NCBI GenBank assembly: GCA_026785985.1
Contig: JAJAYX010000139.1
Location: 1 to 14,345 of the forward strand
Direction: 5' to 3'
DNA: 14,345 bases
From: Rudanella sp.
GTDB taxonomy: Bacteria; Bacteroidota; Bacteroidia; Cytophagales; Spirosomataceae
Shown piece after piece: positions 1-7,399 of the stretch (position 1 is the first letter of the stretch; each line of letters begins with the position of its first letter). The position numbers and the translations under genes are program-made. The notes beneath the pieces were generated by a model. That model did no database searches. It was given only the letters and a program-made list of their open reading frames with translations, and was not told the DNA's origin.

Positions 1-99
1 GGTATTACCAATAAATAGGCACGATCGCTAAATTTTCGTTGGTATAAAAAACTCAATAACCGGGTTTTTCGTAGTTTACGCCAATAGACCGCTCGAACG

Positions 100-657
100 A
101 TGAAAAAGACATCAACTGTAACCAATGGGAGCCTGCTGATTGCCGAACCACATCTCGGCGATACTAACTTTGAGCGGAGCGTGGTGTTGGTCTGTGAACA
201 CAGCAAAGAGGGTACTTTTGGCCTTGTTCTCAACCAGACCACCAACCTGCATCTAAGCGATGTAATCGAAGATGTTTATGCCGATTATCCGCTGTTTCTG
301 GGTGGGCCGGTTCAGCAAAACACGCTCCATTACCTCCACCGTCGGCCCGATTTAATCGACGGGTCGATCCGGGTGGGCGAGGGTCTGTATTGGAGTGGTA
401 ATTTTGAACAGGTAAAGCAGGCCGTTAATATCGGAATGTTGCCCGAAGCCGACATTCGTTTTTTTGTAGGCTATTCGGGTTGGGACGAGGGTCAATTAGA
501 TGGCGAACTGGCCGAAAAAGCCTGGATCATTGCCAAAGGCGAATCCGAATTCTTATTCGAGACACCCGCCGACCAATTCTGGCGTGGTGTACTCAAAAGT
601 ATGGGCGGTGAATTCAAAGCCAAGGCGAACTACCCGGTCGATCCGCGTTTGAATTAA
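100..657 (+). CDS. yqgE: YqgE/AlgH family protein (UPF0301)
   Basis: A 185-residue cytoplasmic protein matching the YqgE/AlgH family along its whole length. The family hallmarks are visible: GSLLIAEPHLGD near the N-terminus, the FERSVVLVCEH strand, GTFGLVLNQ, FLGGPVQ, and the late FFVGYSGWDEGQL block. Length is normal for the family (about 180-190). The molecular function is not established; the AlgH name comes from an alginate regulation phenotype in Pseudomonas and should not be taken as a function here. The ATG at 100 has no Shine-Dalgarno site, as is usual in Bacteroidota. It is the first gene in the window and is followed 45 nt later by an outer-membrane protein gene. Family assignment is confident; role is unknown. 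Confidence 0.93.
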   Translation: MKKTSTVTNGSLLIAEPHLGDTNFERSVVLVCEHSKEGTFGLVLNQTTNLHLSDVIEDVYADYPLFLGGPVQQNTLHYLHRRPDLIDGSIRVGEGLYWSGNFEQVKQAVNIGMLPEADIRFFVGYSGWDEGQLDGELAEKAWIIAKGESEFLFETPADQFWRGVLKSMGGEFKAKANYPVDPRLN

Positions 658-668
658 CTTTTTTTAAC

Positions 669-676
669 CAATTTTG
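669..676 (+). promoter_or_regulatory. Possible -7 box for the outer-membrane protein gene
   Basis: CAATTTTG differs at one base from the Bacteroidota -7 consensus TAnnTTTG. A TTTG at 649-652, 16 nt upstream, could be the -33 element, although the spacing is short. It would give a leader of about 20 nt to the ATG at 703, or 44 nt to the ATG at 727. Weak evidence. Confidence 0.25.
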
Positions 677-702
677 CGCCCGACATCACGTTACAGAAAG
701 GT

Positions 703-1335
703 ATGTCGCCTTTCACCCTCGATTTCATGCGCATTTCTCGACTTTTCGTATTCTTTTTTGTTGCCTGTCCCTTTCTGACCGTTGCTCAGGAAGCCCAAAT
801 TTCCAGTCATTTTGGTATAAAAGCTGGGCCATCACTCACCCGTTTGTCGGTATCGGGCATCACGCCTAACATTCCAAAACAGAAAATCGATTACCACCTC
901 GGCGGTATGTACCGGTTCCGCTACAATCGGTTTGTGATTCAACCCGAAGTGCTCTACAGTGCCAAGGGCGGCACGTTTCAGGCTGTTAAGGTTGGTGGCA
1001 AAGAGACCACCAAAAACAACTATGCGTATGTGAGCGTCCCTCTTTTGCTGGGCTACATTCCAACCGAAGGCATCACACTTCAGATAGGGCCGGAGTTCAG
1101 CTATGCCCTCAACAGTGGCACGGCAACCGGGCCGGGGCAACGCAACGATATTGGCCTGGTGGTGGGTGCTCACTACGATTTTCTGGACATGCTCGACAAG
1201 TTCAGTCTGCATGTGCGCTACGTGTATGGCCTCAACAATGTGGCCCGACCCTCCGACCCGGCCTTAGCCGTTGACTACCGTAACCGGGTGTTGCAGTTGT
1301 CGATGGTATATAATTTTTATAAGAAGAAAAAATAA
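703..1335 (+). CDS. PorT-like outer-membrane beta-barrel protein
   Basis: A 210-residue protein of the outer-membrane beta-barrel type common in Bacteroidota (PorT/OMP_b-brl_2-like). After a signal sequence ending near TVAQ, the chain is a series of amphipathic strands: [76 protein letters not shown] and a final strand [15 protein letters not shown]. Aromatic-terminated strands fit barrel insertion. The start is uncertain. The ATG at 703 has AGAAAGG just before it, but translation from Met9 (727) gives a cleaner signal peptide, [21 protein letters not shown], without the acidic residue at position 6. The stop overlaps the nuoA start in TAATG (1333-1337), so the two are probably translationally coupled. 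The ligand or cargo cannot be told from sequence. Confidence 0.85.
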   Translation: MSPFTLDFMRISRLFVFFFVACPFLTVAQEAQISSHFGIKAGPSLTRLSVSGITPNIPKQKIDYHLGGMYRFRYNRFVIQPEVLYSAKGGTFQAVKVGGKETTKNNYAYVSVPLLLGYIPTEGITLQIGPEFSYALNSGTATGPGQRNDIGLVVGAHYDFLDMLDKFSLHVRYVYGLNNVARPSDPALAVDYRNRVLQLSMVYNFYKKKK

Positions 1336-1814
1336 TGCTCTCCGACTTTGGCATCATTTTCCTGTTCATTGTGGCTGCTTTTGTGTTCATTGGCGGGGTT
1401 TTGTTCGTGGCCAGTTTGCTGCGTCCAAGCCGCCCCAATGCCGATAAACTAAGCACCTACGAGTCGGGGGAGGAGCCGGTGGGTAATGCGAGTGTACAAT
1501 TCAACGCCCGATTTTATGTGGTGGCATTAATTTTCGTGTTATTCGATGTCGAATTGGTGTTCCTGTTTCCCTGGGCCACGGTTTTTGGGCAAAAATCATT
1601 GCTGGCCGAGACCAACGGACGTTGGGGCTGGTTTGCCCTGACCGAAGCCGCCCTGTTTGTGGTGTTGCTGGCCGTGGGGCTAGCCTACGCCTGGGGTAAA
1701 GGATATCTGGACTGGGTGAAACCCCAACCCCAGAAACCAACCTCCGACTCGAAAGTACCCCCGGCCTTGTATGATCGGGTTAACGAAAAGTACCGCCAAT
1801 CACCAAAATCATGA
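1335..1814 (+). CDS. nuoA: NADH-quinone oxidoreductase subunit A
   Basis: A 159-residue inner-membrane subunit of respiratory Complex I, at the hinge between the membrane arm and the quinone site. Three transmembrane helices are visible at about 5-29, 60-82 and 98-119. The conserved loop [10 protein letters not shown] (39-48), the QFNARFY approach to helix 2 and the [12 protein letters not shown] signature (70-81), with acidic D71 and E73, are intact. A hydrophilic tail of about 35 residues after the last helix ([11 protein letters not shown]...[14 protein letters not shown]) is longer than in many NuoA proteins. The start lies in TAATG with the preceding barrel gene, and the stop overlaps the next ATG in ATGA (1811-1814), so coupling on both sides is likely. 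Confidence 0.96.
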   Translation: MLSDFGIIFLFIVAAFVFIGGVLFVASLLRPSRPNADKLSTYESGEEPVGNASVQFNARFYVVALIFVLFDVELVFLFPWATVFGQKSLLAETNGRWGWFALTEAALFVVLLAVGLAYAWGKGYLDWVKPQPQKPTSDSKVPPALYDRVNEKYRQSPKS

Positions 1815-2392
1815 AACCGCTTGCGGGTCAGTTACTTTTCCTTCTGTTGCTGACCCTGACGCTCCCGGCGATCGGTCAGCGAATTCAACGACCCCAGTTT
1901 AGGACTATCGTTTATCTTAAAGATGGAAGCCGCATTAATGGTGTGCCAGACGATATTGAAAATGGAGAACTCTACTTTATCCCTTATGAGCCGATCTATT
2001 ATCGACACACTCAGCTAAAACTGTCTTCCATATCTCTCGATGACATAGCGTGGGTAGTTATCAGGCGCACAGATAAACGAAAAGCAATTCGCACCGGGAT
2101 AGTGATTGGGGGCCTGGCTGGTGGCTATTTCGGATACCAAAGCAGTCAGAAAAGCAAATTCCGGTCGCCCATTTTGGCTGGCGTTTCCATTGCCCTGTCG
2201 GCAGCCGCATTGGGGGGCGTTGGGGCAATTATTGGTTCTTTCGCGGGTGTCTCTGTCCGCCGAACCGTTCGCCCCCTCGACCGCGACAATCCAGTCGAAA
2301 GTTTAGAACGTCAGCTTCGACCCTTCACAAAAGTTTATTTGGATGGCATTCAGTTTGATCAAAGGAACCCGGCAGTAATCTCCCCGCGTTGA
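1811..2392 (+). CDS. Unrecognised exported protein encoded between nuoA and nuoB
   Basis: A 193-residue protein I do not recognise. It starts with a clear signal peptide ([23 protein letters not shown]), then a beta-rich segment opening with [25 protein letters not shown] (about 32-56). A stretch of about 95-150 is rich in small residues and Gly ([37 protein letters not shown]), resembling a glycine-zipper membrane hairpin. A basic C-terminal tail follows ([21 protein letters not shown]). The 'LKDGS-x-I-x-G' opening recalls short beta-domains in other Bacteroidota hypotheticals, but I cannot name a family. The ATGA overlap with nuoA and the 23-nt gap to nuoB put it inside the Complex I operon. 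Its codons look more A/T-rich at the front than those of its neighbours. A role linked to Complex I would be inference from position only. Confidence 0.82.
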   Translation: MKPLAGQLLFLLLLTLTLPAIGQRIQRPQFRTIVYLKDGSRINGVPDDIENGELYFIPYEPIYYRHTQLKLSSISLDDIAWVVIRRTDKRKAIRTGIVIGGLAGGYFGYQSSQKSKFRSPILAGVSIALSAAALGGVGAIIGSFAGVSVRRTVRPLDRDNPVESLERQLRPFTKVYLDGIQFDQRNPAVISPR

Positions 2393-2415
2393 CGTGATAC
2401 CAAATAACCTATAAT

Positions 2416-2955
2416 ATGACTCCTGCTCCGCCAACCAACAAAACCGCCGACCACGGCCTGATGCTGATGCACTCCGAAGACCTCTTGAACTGGTCGCGCG
2501 CTTCGTCGCTGTGGCCGCTCACGTTCGGGTTGGCCTGCTGCGCCATTGAGATGATGCAGTCGATGGCATCGAGTTATGACCTCGAACGGTTCGGGATTTT
2601 TCCGCGCCCATCGCCCCGGCAAGCCGACATCATGATTATTTCGGGGACTGTTACCTACAAAATGGCCGACCGAATCAAGCGACTCTACGAACAAATGGCC
2701 GAACCGCGCTACGTGATTTCGATGGGGTCATGCAGCAACTGCGGTGGCCCCTACTGGCAACATGGCTATCATGTGGTGAAGGGTGTAGACAAAATTATTG
2801 CCGTTGATGTGTATGTGCCAGGCTGCCCACCTCGCCCGGAAGCGCTGATCGACGGTTTTTTGAAATTGCAGGAGAAAATCAGGGCCGAAAAGCCACTGAC
2901 GGGCGATGGGCAGCCTACGTTAATTAATCCCGCCGACAACCCGTTTGACCAATGA
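2416..2955 (+). CDS. nuoB: NADH-quinone oxidoreductase subunit B
   Basis: A 179-residue peripheral-arm subunit of Complex I that carries the terminal iron-sulfur cluster N2 next to quinone. The cluster ligands are visible: the adjacent pair Cys41-Cys42 (LACCAIEMM), Cys106 in MGSCSNCGG and Cys137 in PGCPPRPE. An extra cysteine at 109 replaces the serine found in many homologues. The phrases [26 protein letters not shown] and [15 protein letters not shown] are classic for the family. A non-conserved C-terminal tail of about 25 residues ends in DNPFDQ. The start at 2416 lies 23 nt after the preceding gene without a Shine-Dalgarno site. The stop overlaps nuoC in ATGA (2952-2955). Confidence 0.97.
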   Translation: MTPAPPTNKTADHGLMLMHSEDLLNWSRASSLWPLTFGLACCAIEMMQSMASSYDLERFGIFPRPSPRQADIMIISGTVTYKMADRIKRLYEQMAEPRYVISMGSCSNCGGPYWQHGYHVVKGVDKIIAVDVYVPGCPPRPEALIDGFLKLQEKIRAEKPLTGDGQPTLINPADNPFDQ

Positions 2956-3437
2956 CCTTCTCCGACATCACCGCCCTCCTGCAAGACCAGTTCTCGTTTG
3001 CCGTAAACACGACCAACACGCAACCGTATTTGCTGGTGCAACCCGCTGATCTGGTGCCGATTTGTCAGTTTCTCCGCGACGATGAGCGTCTCTTTTTTGA
3101 TCAGTTGGCGTGCCTGACAGCCATTGATAATGGACCTGAATCTGATACAATGGACGTTTTTTACAACTTCACGTCCATTCCTTACGAACACGACCTGATG
3201 CTCCGGGTAATGATTCCCCGCCAAACCACATCGGGCGACCTTCCGGTTTTACCAACTCTGAGCCATCTTTGGCGCACCGCCGACTGGCATGAGCGCGAAG
3301 CCTTCGACCTTGTTGGCATCCGCTTCGAGAATCACCCCGATATGCGCCGGATTCTGCTCCCCACCGATTGGGAAGGACATCCGCTCCGCACCGACTATGT
3401 GGAGCCGACCTATTACCACGGCATTCTGAACAAGTAA
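2952..3437 (+). CDS. nuoC: NADH-quinone oxidoreductase subunit C
   Basis: A 161-residue peripheral-arm subunit of Complex I (30-kDa subunit family). The N-terminal half is variable, as is normal. The C-terminal half has the diagnostic block [19 protein letters not shown], then [25 protein letters not shown]. It is a stand-alone NuoC, not the NuoCD fusion of enterobacteria. It begins in an ATGA overlap with nuoB and ends with TAA at 3435-3437. The gene that usually follows, nuoD, is absent: a secreted deacetylase gene starts 12 nt later, so the rest of the nuo genes must lie elsewhere in the genome if Complex I is complete. Confidence 0.95.
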   Translation: MTFSDITALLQDQFSFAVNTTNTQPYLLVQPADLVPICQFLRDDERLFFDQLACLTAIDNGPESDTMDVFYNFTSIPYEHDLMLRVMIPRQTTSGDLPVLPTLSHLWRTADWHEREAFDLVGIRFENHPDMRRILLPTDWEGHPLRTDYVEPTYYHGILNK

Positions 3438-3449
3438 CCAACTATTCTT

Positions 3450-4439
3450 ATGAAGACTTTTTATTACATTACTACATTGTTGATCGGGATGATGACTGCC
3501 AACGCTCAGGATTTGACATATGCCGAAAAACTTGGCTTTCCGAAAGGCAAAAAAGTGTTTGTACTACACATTGATGATGCCGGTATGAGTTACGAAGCCA
3601 ACCGGGGCACCATGCGGGCCACCGGGGAAGGTATTGCCACATCAATGAGTGTGATGATGCCCTGCGGCTGGGTGCCGCAATTCATGACCTACCTGAAACA
3701 ACACCCCACGCTTGATGCAGGCGTTCACCTCACGCTGACTTCGGAATGGAATAACTACCGCTGGAGTCCGTTGGCGGGTAAGGCCACCGTACCCGGTCTG
3801 CACGACGAACAGGGCGCGTTTTGGCACTCGGTGGCCCAGGTGGTCGAACACGCCACGCCCGATGAAGTAGAGGCTGAAATGAGGGTGCAGATTGCCCGGT
3901 TCCGGGCCTTTGGCGTGGAGCCAACCCACCTTGACTCGCACATGGGAACGCTGTTTGACCCTAAATTCCTTGAGCGGTATGTGAAAGTGGGCATTTCGGA
4001 GCGCATCCCGATTCTGTTTCCGGGTGGTCATGCCACACTCATTAAACAAGTGACTAAAATGCAGCCCGGCCAGCAGCAAATGATTGCTGCCATTGGCCAG
4101 CAGCTCTGGAAGGCGGGCTTGCCGGTGTTCGACGACCTTGATGGAACCAGTTATGGCTGGGCACCCGAAAATGCCAGCATGAGTGATGCAGATCTTCAGA
4201 AAATGAAAACCGACCGTTTCATCGACCTGTTCAACCGCGCCCAGCCCGGCCTCACCTACGTGATCATGCACTGCGCCGACACCACTCCCACTTTCAGCGA
4301 AATCACTTCGTCGGGACCAACGCGCCGGGGCGACATGCTGGCCATGATGGACTCACGCCTGAAACAATACATTCAGCAACAGGGTATTATTCTGACTACT
4401 TGTCGCGAACTGGCCGAACGCCGGAAAAATGTAAAATGA
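3450..4439 (+). CDS. Secreted YdjC/ChbG-family carbohydrate deacetylase-like protein
   Basis: A 329-residue protein of the YdjC/ChbG family, metal-dependent enzymes that remove acetyl groups from N-acetylated oligosaccharides. A signal peptide (MKTFYYITTLLIGMMTANAQ) predicts export, whereas the best known members such as ChbG are cytoplasmic. The expected metal and catalytic motifs are present: Asp42-Asp43 in LHIDDAG, His93 in GVHLTLTSEW, and His160, Asp162 and His164 in THLDSHMG. A late HCAD motif (YVIMHCADTTP) fits the family's C-terminal half. Length is near that of Bacteroidota 'polysaccharide deacetylase' homologues. It follows nuoC by 12 nt and overlaps folA in ATGA, so it is probably cotranscribed with housekeeping genes. 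The substrate is not deducible. Confidence 0.88.
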   Translation: MKTFYYITTLLIGMMTANAQDLTYAEKLGFPKGKKVFVLHIDDAGMSYEANRGTMRATGEGIATSMSVMMPCGWVPQFMTYLKQHPTLDAGVHLTLTSEWNNYRWSPLAGKATVPGLHDEQGAFWHSVAQVVEHATPDEVEAEMRVQIARFRAFGVEPTHLDSHMGTLFDPKFLERYVKVGISERIPILFPGGHATLIKQVTKMQPGQQQMIAAIGQQLWKAGLPVFDDLDGTSYGWAPENASMSDADLQKMKTDRFIDLFNRAQPGLTYVIMHCADTTPTFSEITSSGPTRRGDMLAMMDSRLKQYIQQQGIILTTCRELAERRKNVK

Positions 4440-4954
4440 CTCAAAAAATAAGTATGATAGCTGCCGTGGCTCAGAACGGTGTTATTGGCCGGAATGATGC
4501 CGATGGTAAACCTGATTTGCCCTGGCATTTGCCCGATGATTTCAAGTATTTTAAAGATACTACCAGCGGGCACCCCATCATTATGGGGCGTAAATCGCTG
4601 GACGCGCTCGGAAAACCCCTGCCTAAACGCACCAACATCGTGATTACCCGCAACCGCGATTTCCAAATGCCGGGCATAATCGTGGTGCATACCCTGAACG
4701 ACGCGCTGACGGAAGCCGGGAAGGTGAACGACACCGAAATTTTTGTGATTGGCGGGGCCGAAATCTACGCGATGGCCTTGCCCGTTGCCAACGTGCTCTA
4801 CCTCACTGAAATTCAGAAAGCCTATGAAGGAGATGCCCACTTTCCGGCTTTTGACAAAAACGAGTGGAAGGAAGTGAGCCGACGGCATCATGCGGCCGAC
4901 GAACGCCACGAGACGGCGTTCGATTTTGTGGTGTATCAACGGGCAACCGCCTAA
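4436..4954 (+). CDS. folA: Dihydrofolate reductase
   Basis: A 172-residue NADPH-dependent dihydrofolate reductase that regenerates tetrahydrofolate for thymidylate and purine synthesis in the cytosol. Visible family features: MIAAVAQNGVIG at the start, the LPWHLPDDFKYFK active-site helix with Trp30 and the catalytic acid Asp35 (E. coli Asp27 equivalent), IIMGRKSLDAL, the arginine in KRTNIVITRN, the IFVIGGAEIY nucleotide loop, and EGDAHFPAFD. The loop before PWHL is about four residues longer than in E. coli (NDADGKPD). The ATG at 4436 is chosen because it gives MTQKISMIAAVAQNG and forms an ATGA overlap with the upstream stop. A TTG at 4400 would add 12 residues with no family similarity. thyA is not in the window. 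Confidence 0.96.
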   Translation: MTQKISMIAAVAQNGVIGRNDADGKPDLPWHLPDDFKYFKDTTSGHPIIMGRKSLDALGKPLPKRTNIVITRNRDFQMPGIIVVHTLNDALTEAGKVNDTEIFVIGGAEIYAMALPVANVLYLTEIQKAYEGDAHFPAFDKNEWKEVSRRHHAADERHETAFDFVVYQRATA

Positions 4955-4959
4955 CTTTG
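4952..4959 (+). promoter_or_regulatory. TAnnTTTG box 4 nt before the carbonic anhydrase start
   Basis: TAACTTTG matches the Bacteroidota -7 consensus exactly. It begins at the folA stop codon and ends only 4 nt (CCAC) before the ATG at 4964. With the box centred near -7, transcription would begin at or next to the ATG. A TTTG at 4925-4928 is rather far (23 nt) to be a standard -33 element. The box would give the gene its own leaderless transcript besides read-through from folA. Confidence 0.5.
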
Positions 4960-4963
4960 CCAC

Positions 4964-5473
4964 ATGATCCGTTCTGTTCGGGGAGTACATCCCCAATTTG
5001 GTGAAAATTGCTGGTTTGCCGATAACGCAACTATTGTGGGTGATGTAGTGATGGGCCGCGACTGCACCGTTTGGTTCAACGCCGTTATCCGGGGCGATGT
5101 AAACAGCATTCGCATGGGCAACCGCGTCAACATTCAGGATGGGGCCGTGATTCACTGCACCTACCAGAAAACTAAAACAAGTATTGGCAACTATGTGTCT
5201 ATTGCGCATAATGCCGTGGTGCATGGTTGCACGGTGGAAGACAACGTGCTGATTGGTATGGGGGCGATAGTGATGGATGGAGCCGTGATTGGAACGGGCA
5301 GTATTGTTGCCGCCGGGGCCATTGTTACGCAGAATACGGTGGTGCCACCGGGTAGCATTTACGCCGGAAACCCCGCCCGGCTGCTCAAACCCGTTAGTCC
5401 CGAAGCAGCCGACGTGTTTATGCGCACCGCCGATAACTACGTGATGTATGCCAGTTGGTTTAAAGAAGGGTAA
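4964..5473 (+). CDS. Gamma-class carbonic anhydrase-like left-handed beta-helix protein
   Basis: A 169-residue protein of the gamma carbonic anhydrase/PaaY/YrdA group. Hexapeptide repeats build a left-handed beta-helix trimer (NATIVGDVVMGRDCTVWFNAVIRGD onward). The three zinc histidines are in place: His64 (VIHCT), His82 and His87 (SIAHNAVVHGC). The conserved Arg43-Asp45 pair (VIRGDV) and Gln58-Asp59 (NIQDG) are also present. The helical C-terminal cap starts at about residue 140 after YAGNPARLLKPV. The family catalyses CO2 hydration in some members, while many bacterial ones have no proven activity, so the activity is inferred. The gene starts 9 nt after folA and may also have its own promoter box. 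Confidence 0.92.
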   Translation: MIRSVRGVHPQFGENCWFADNATIVGDVVMGRDCTVWFNAVIRGDVNSIRMGNRVNIQDGAVIHCTYQKTKTSIGNYVSIAHNAVVHGCTVEDNVLIGMGAIVMDGAVIGTGSIVAAGAIVTQNTVVPPGSIYAGNPARLLKPVSPEAADVFMRTADNYVMYASWFKEG

Positions 5474-5503
5474 AAATACCCGCCAGAAACGGGAAATCTC
5501 CCC

Positions 5504-5534
5504 TTGATTATATGAAGGAATAGAGCGGACTTTG
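5504..5534 (+). promoter_or_regulatory. Candidate promoter of the patatin-like gene
   Basis: TTG at 5504-5506 is separated by 20 nt from GGACTTTG (5527-5534), which keeps the TTTG half of the Bacteroidota -7 box but not the TA. The spacing suits a -33/-7 pair and would start RNA about 10 nt before the ATG at 5552. The -7 box is poor, so confidence is low. Confidence 0.25.
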
Positions 5535-5552
5535 CAGGAAACAAACGCTCTA
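5521..5552. repeat. 7-bp perfect dyad ending on the patatin start codon
   Basis: TAGAGCG at 5521-5527 and its exact reverse complement CGCTCTA at 5546-5552 flank 18 nt. The dyad spans the candidate -7 box, and its right arm includes the A of the ATG. It could be an operator, or an RNA hairpin if transcription starts further upstream. A chance match cannot be excluded for a dyad of this size. Confidence 0.4.
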
Positions 5553-7366
5553 TGCCACCGACTGTCTTACCTCCACCCATACCCATTTCCGAGCCTATTT
5601 TTAGCCGAATTGCCCTCAGCATATCGGGGGGCGGATTTCGTGCTGCTGCCTACGGATTGGGTACGCTCAACACGCTTTATTTGCTGGGTGTGCTCGATAA
5701 TGTGCATATGCTCTCGACCATTTCGGGCGGCACATTCACGGGTGCTTATTATGCACTCCGCCGGAAAGAAGGGGCCACCTTTGAACAGATCTATGAGGAG
5801 TTCTATCGGTTTCTGGATGCCGACAGCCTGCTTCCCGATGCCACCACGCGCTGGCAAAACACAATAGGGAAGAAACACAGCAACTATAAAATCATCAGGG
5901 CTTTTGCCGATATCTACCATGAGCAACTGTTTGGTAAGAACACATTCGATGTGTTCTGGCAAGCGGATAAGCCTGACATAGACCCATTTAGGCTTCAGAC
6001 GATCATTTTTGGGGCCACCGAATTGTACTCCGGTTTGGCGTTCCGTTTTCAGTATAGCACCCTGCCCGAAGCCCAGTTCGTGACGGAGGGGGGTGTTTTG
6101 CGGGAATGGTTTTTCATTGGGAATGGTAATGTTCACATTCCACACGCTCGCGCCCGTGAACTACGGTTGGCGGACATTGTGGCCTCGTCGTCGTGTTTTC
6201 CAGTTGGGTTCGAGGCCCTGAATCTGCCCGCCGATTTCCCGACGGACAATCCAGTCCCCATGCCTTTTTTGTCGGGGAATAACGCAACGGTCGGGATTGA
6301 CAGCCTGGCGATTATCGACGGAGGAGTTTATGATAATCAGGGAATCGAGGGGTTGTTATTGGCCAATCGGCGCAACAAAACGTTCCTGCAATCGAAGCAG
6401 GCTGAGGCAATTCCGACCGAAAAAAAGGGGCCTATGCAGCCATCGACCCTGTTTTTGGTTGCCGACGTAGCCAGTGCAGATATGGGTATCTACCCGGCCG
6501 ACACGACACCGCCCGCCCGAACGGGTCGCTCCCTAACCCAATGGCTTAAAAAGGGGCGTACTCTTGTTTGGGTAGCCGCTTTGGTTGTCTTGATCGGTAT
6601 TCTGCTGACTGTAACGCTTCGGGTTGGTGGCTTTCTGGGTGGATTTTTAATCGGTATTGCCCTGATTGTCGGACTGGCTGCGTGGGGAGTTGGCCACGTC
6701 TGGAACATGCTGATGAGTCGGTTAAAAGGCGACATACCGGCTTTGTTTCCATTGGTATTGCCTCCATTTATGCACTTGACTATAAAGCAGTTATGGTATT
6801 TGCTGGATGTGCGCCTGAAAACAGCGAAAGCGTTGCTGTTATCGGTTTTCCTGCGTCGCGTCCGAAGCCTGAACTACGGCCTGCTCTACAACGACGACGA
6901 TACCGATGTGAACGACAATGCTCCAACTCCCGATGTGATTGCCAGTATTATCGGAGGGGTGCTCCGGGATGTCGACAAACCTAAATACCGTTCCGATCTG
7001 ATTTTGCTGATGCCAATCATCAAAGAAGCCGGTAGTATGGATACCACACTTTGGTGGCTGGCCGAGAAAAACAAAATGAATGCTGTTATTGCCAGTGCCG
7101 AAATAACGCTGCCCTGGCGCATTAAGCGACTGATTGCCAGCAAGGAGAAGGTTGCCAACGATGCAGGGAAGGTATTTGCTTTATTGCCGGAAGATGCGGA
7201 GGTGTTCCGGCGGGCAACCCTGATTTTTGAAGCGTTTCGGCTGGCCAACGACAAAAACCAACCGGTTACTTATTATCCCGCTTTTCGCCTGAAACCAACT
7301 ATGAAGTCTCTGATAAGCAATTCATTAATTACCCCCGCACAATTGATCGAAGCAGCAAAAGAGTGA
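5552..7366 (+). CDS. Patatin-like phospholipase with an internal membrane hairpin
   Basis: A 604-residue protein with a patatin-type alpha/beta hydrolase fold. The oxyanion loop is Gly26-Gly27-Gly28-Phe-Arg, the likely nucleophile is Ser58 in STISGGTF, and the dyad aspartate is Asp256 in IIDGGVYDNQG. The nucleophile elbow is TISGG rather than the usual GxSxG, closer to the SG[GS] elbow of cytosolic phospholipase A2. About 80 residues after the aspartate come two strongly hydrophobic segments (about 338-356 and 358-380) joined by a short Gly-rich turn. A C-terminal domain of about 220 residues with no recognised motif follows. The protein is thus probably membrane-anchored with acyl hydrolase activity on lipids; substrate and side of the membrane are unknown. 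The ATG at 5552 is the first good start after a 78-nt spacer. Its stop lies within a repeat element shared with the convergent dedA gene. Confidence 0.87.
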   Translation: MPPTVLPPPIPISEPIFSRIALSISGGGFRAAAYGLGTLNTLYLLGVLDNVHMLSTISGGTFTGAYYALRRKEGATFEQIYEEFYRFLDADSLLPDATTRWQNTIGKKHSNYKIIRAFADIYHEQLFGKNTFDVFWQADKPDIDPFRLQTIIFGATELYSGLAFRFQYSTLPEAQFVTEGGVLREWFFIGNGNVHIPHARARELRLADIVASSSCFPVGFEALNLPADFPTDNPVPMPFLSGNNATVGIDSLAIIDGGVYDNQGIEGLLLANRRNKTFLQSKQAEAIPTEKKGPMQPSTLFLVADVASADMGIYPADTTPPARTGRSLTQWLKKGRTLVWVAALVVLIGILLTVTLRVGGFLGGFLIGIALIVGLAAWGVGHVWNMLMSRLKGDIPALFPLVLPPFMHLTIKQLWYLLDVRLKTAKALLLSVFLRRVRSLNYGLLYNDDDTDVNDNAPTPDVIASIIGGVLRDVDKPKYRSDLILLMPIIKEAGSMDTTLWWLAEKNKMNAVIASAEITLPWRIKRLIASKEKVANDAGKVFALLPEDAEVFRRATLIFEAFRLANDKNQPVTYYPAFRLKPTMKSLISNSLITPAQLIEAAKE

Positions 7367-7399
7367 GAAGTTCATCCTCACTCCTCACTCCTCACTCCT
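7361..7399. repeat. Period-7 repeat and hairpin between convergent genes
   Basis: CCTCACT is repeated three times in tandem (7376-7396) and followed by CCT. The reverse complement of part of this unit, GAGTGAG, lies at 7361-7367, giving a 7-bp stem with a 9-nt loop (or longer loops with the later copies). The patatin stop (7364-7366) and the dedA stop (7378-7380, minus) both fall inside it, and the last residues of the DedA protein (GVRSEE) are read from the repeat. It may act as a bidirectional terminator for the convergent genes. Confidence 0.65.

Noticed and set aside
1..99. Promoter for yqgE in the first 99 bases
   Set aside because: TAGTTTAC at 72-79 is an imperfect -7 box and no TTG lies at the expected distance; nothing else can be supported in this stretch.
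832..1212. A 126-codon minus-strand frame
   Set aside because: Opposite the beta-barrel protein gene; no family resemblance.
3642..4271. A 209-codon minus-strand frame
   Set aside because: Antisense to the YdjC/ChbG-type gene with intact metal ligands; the His-rich translation reflects the reverse complement of common codons.
4400..4435. Upstream TTG start for folA
   Set aside because: The extra 12 residues are the out-of-frame end of the previous gene, and the ATG at 4436 forms a normal ATGA overlap.
4373..5224. A 283-codon open frame on the minus strand
   Set aside because: It is antisense to folA and the carbonic anhydrase, both with complete catalytic motifs, and its translation has no recognisable domain.
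5481..5495. Small CCCG...CGGG hairpin after the carbonic anhydrase gene
   Set aside because: Only a 4-bp stem and no T-run on the plus strand, so it is not a supportable terminator.
7376..7396. CRISPR-like or satellite array
   Set aside because: Only three 7-bp units with no spacers; not a CRISPR array.
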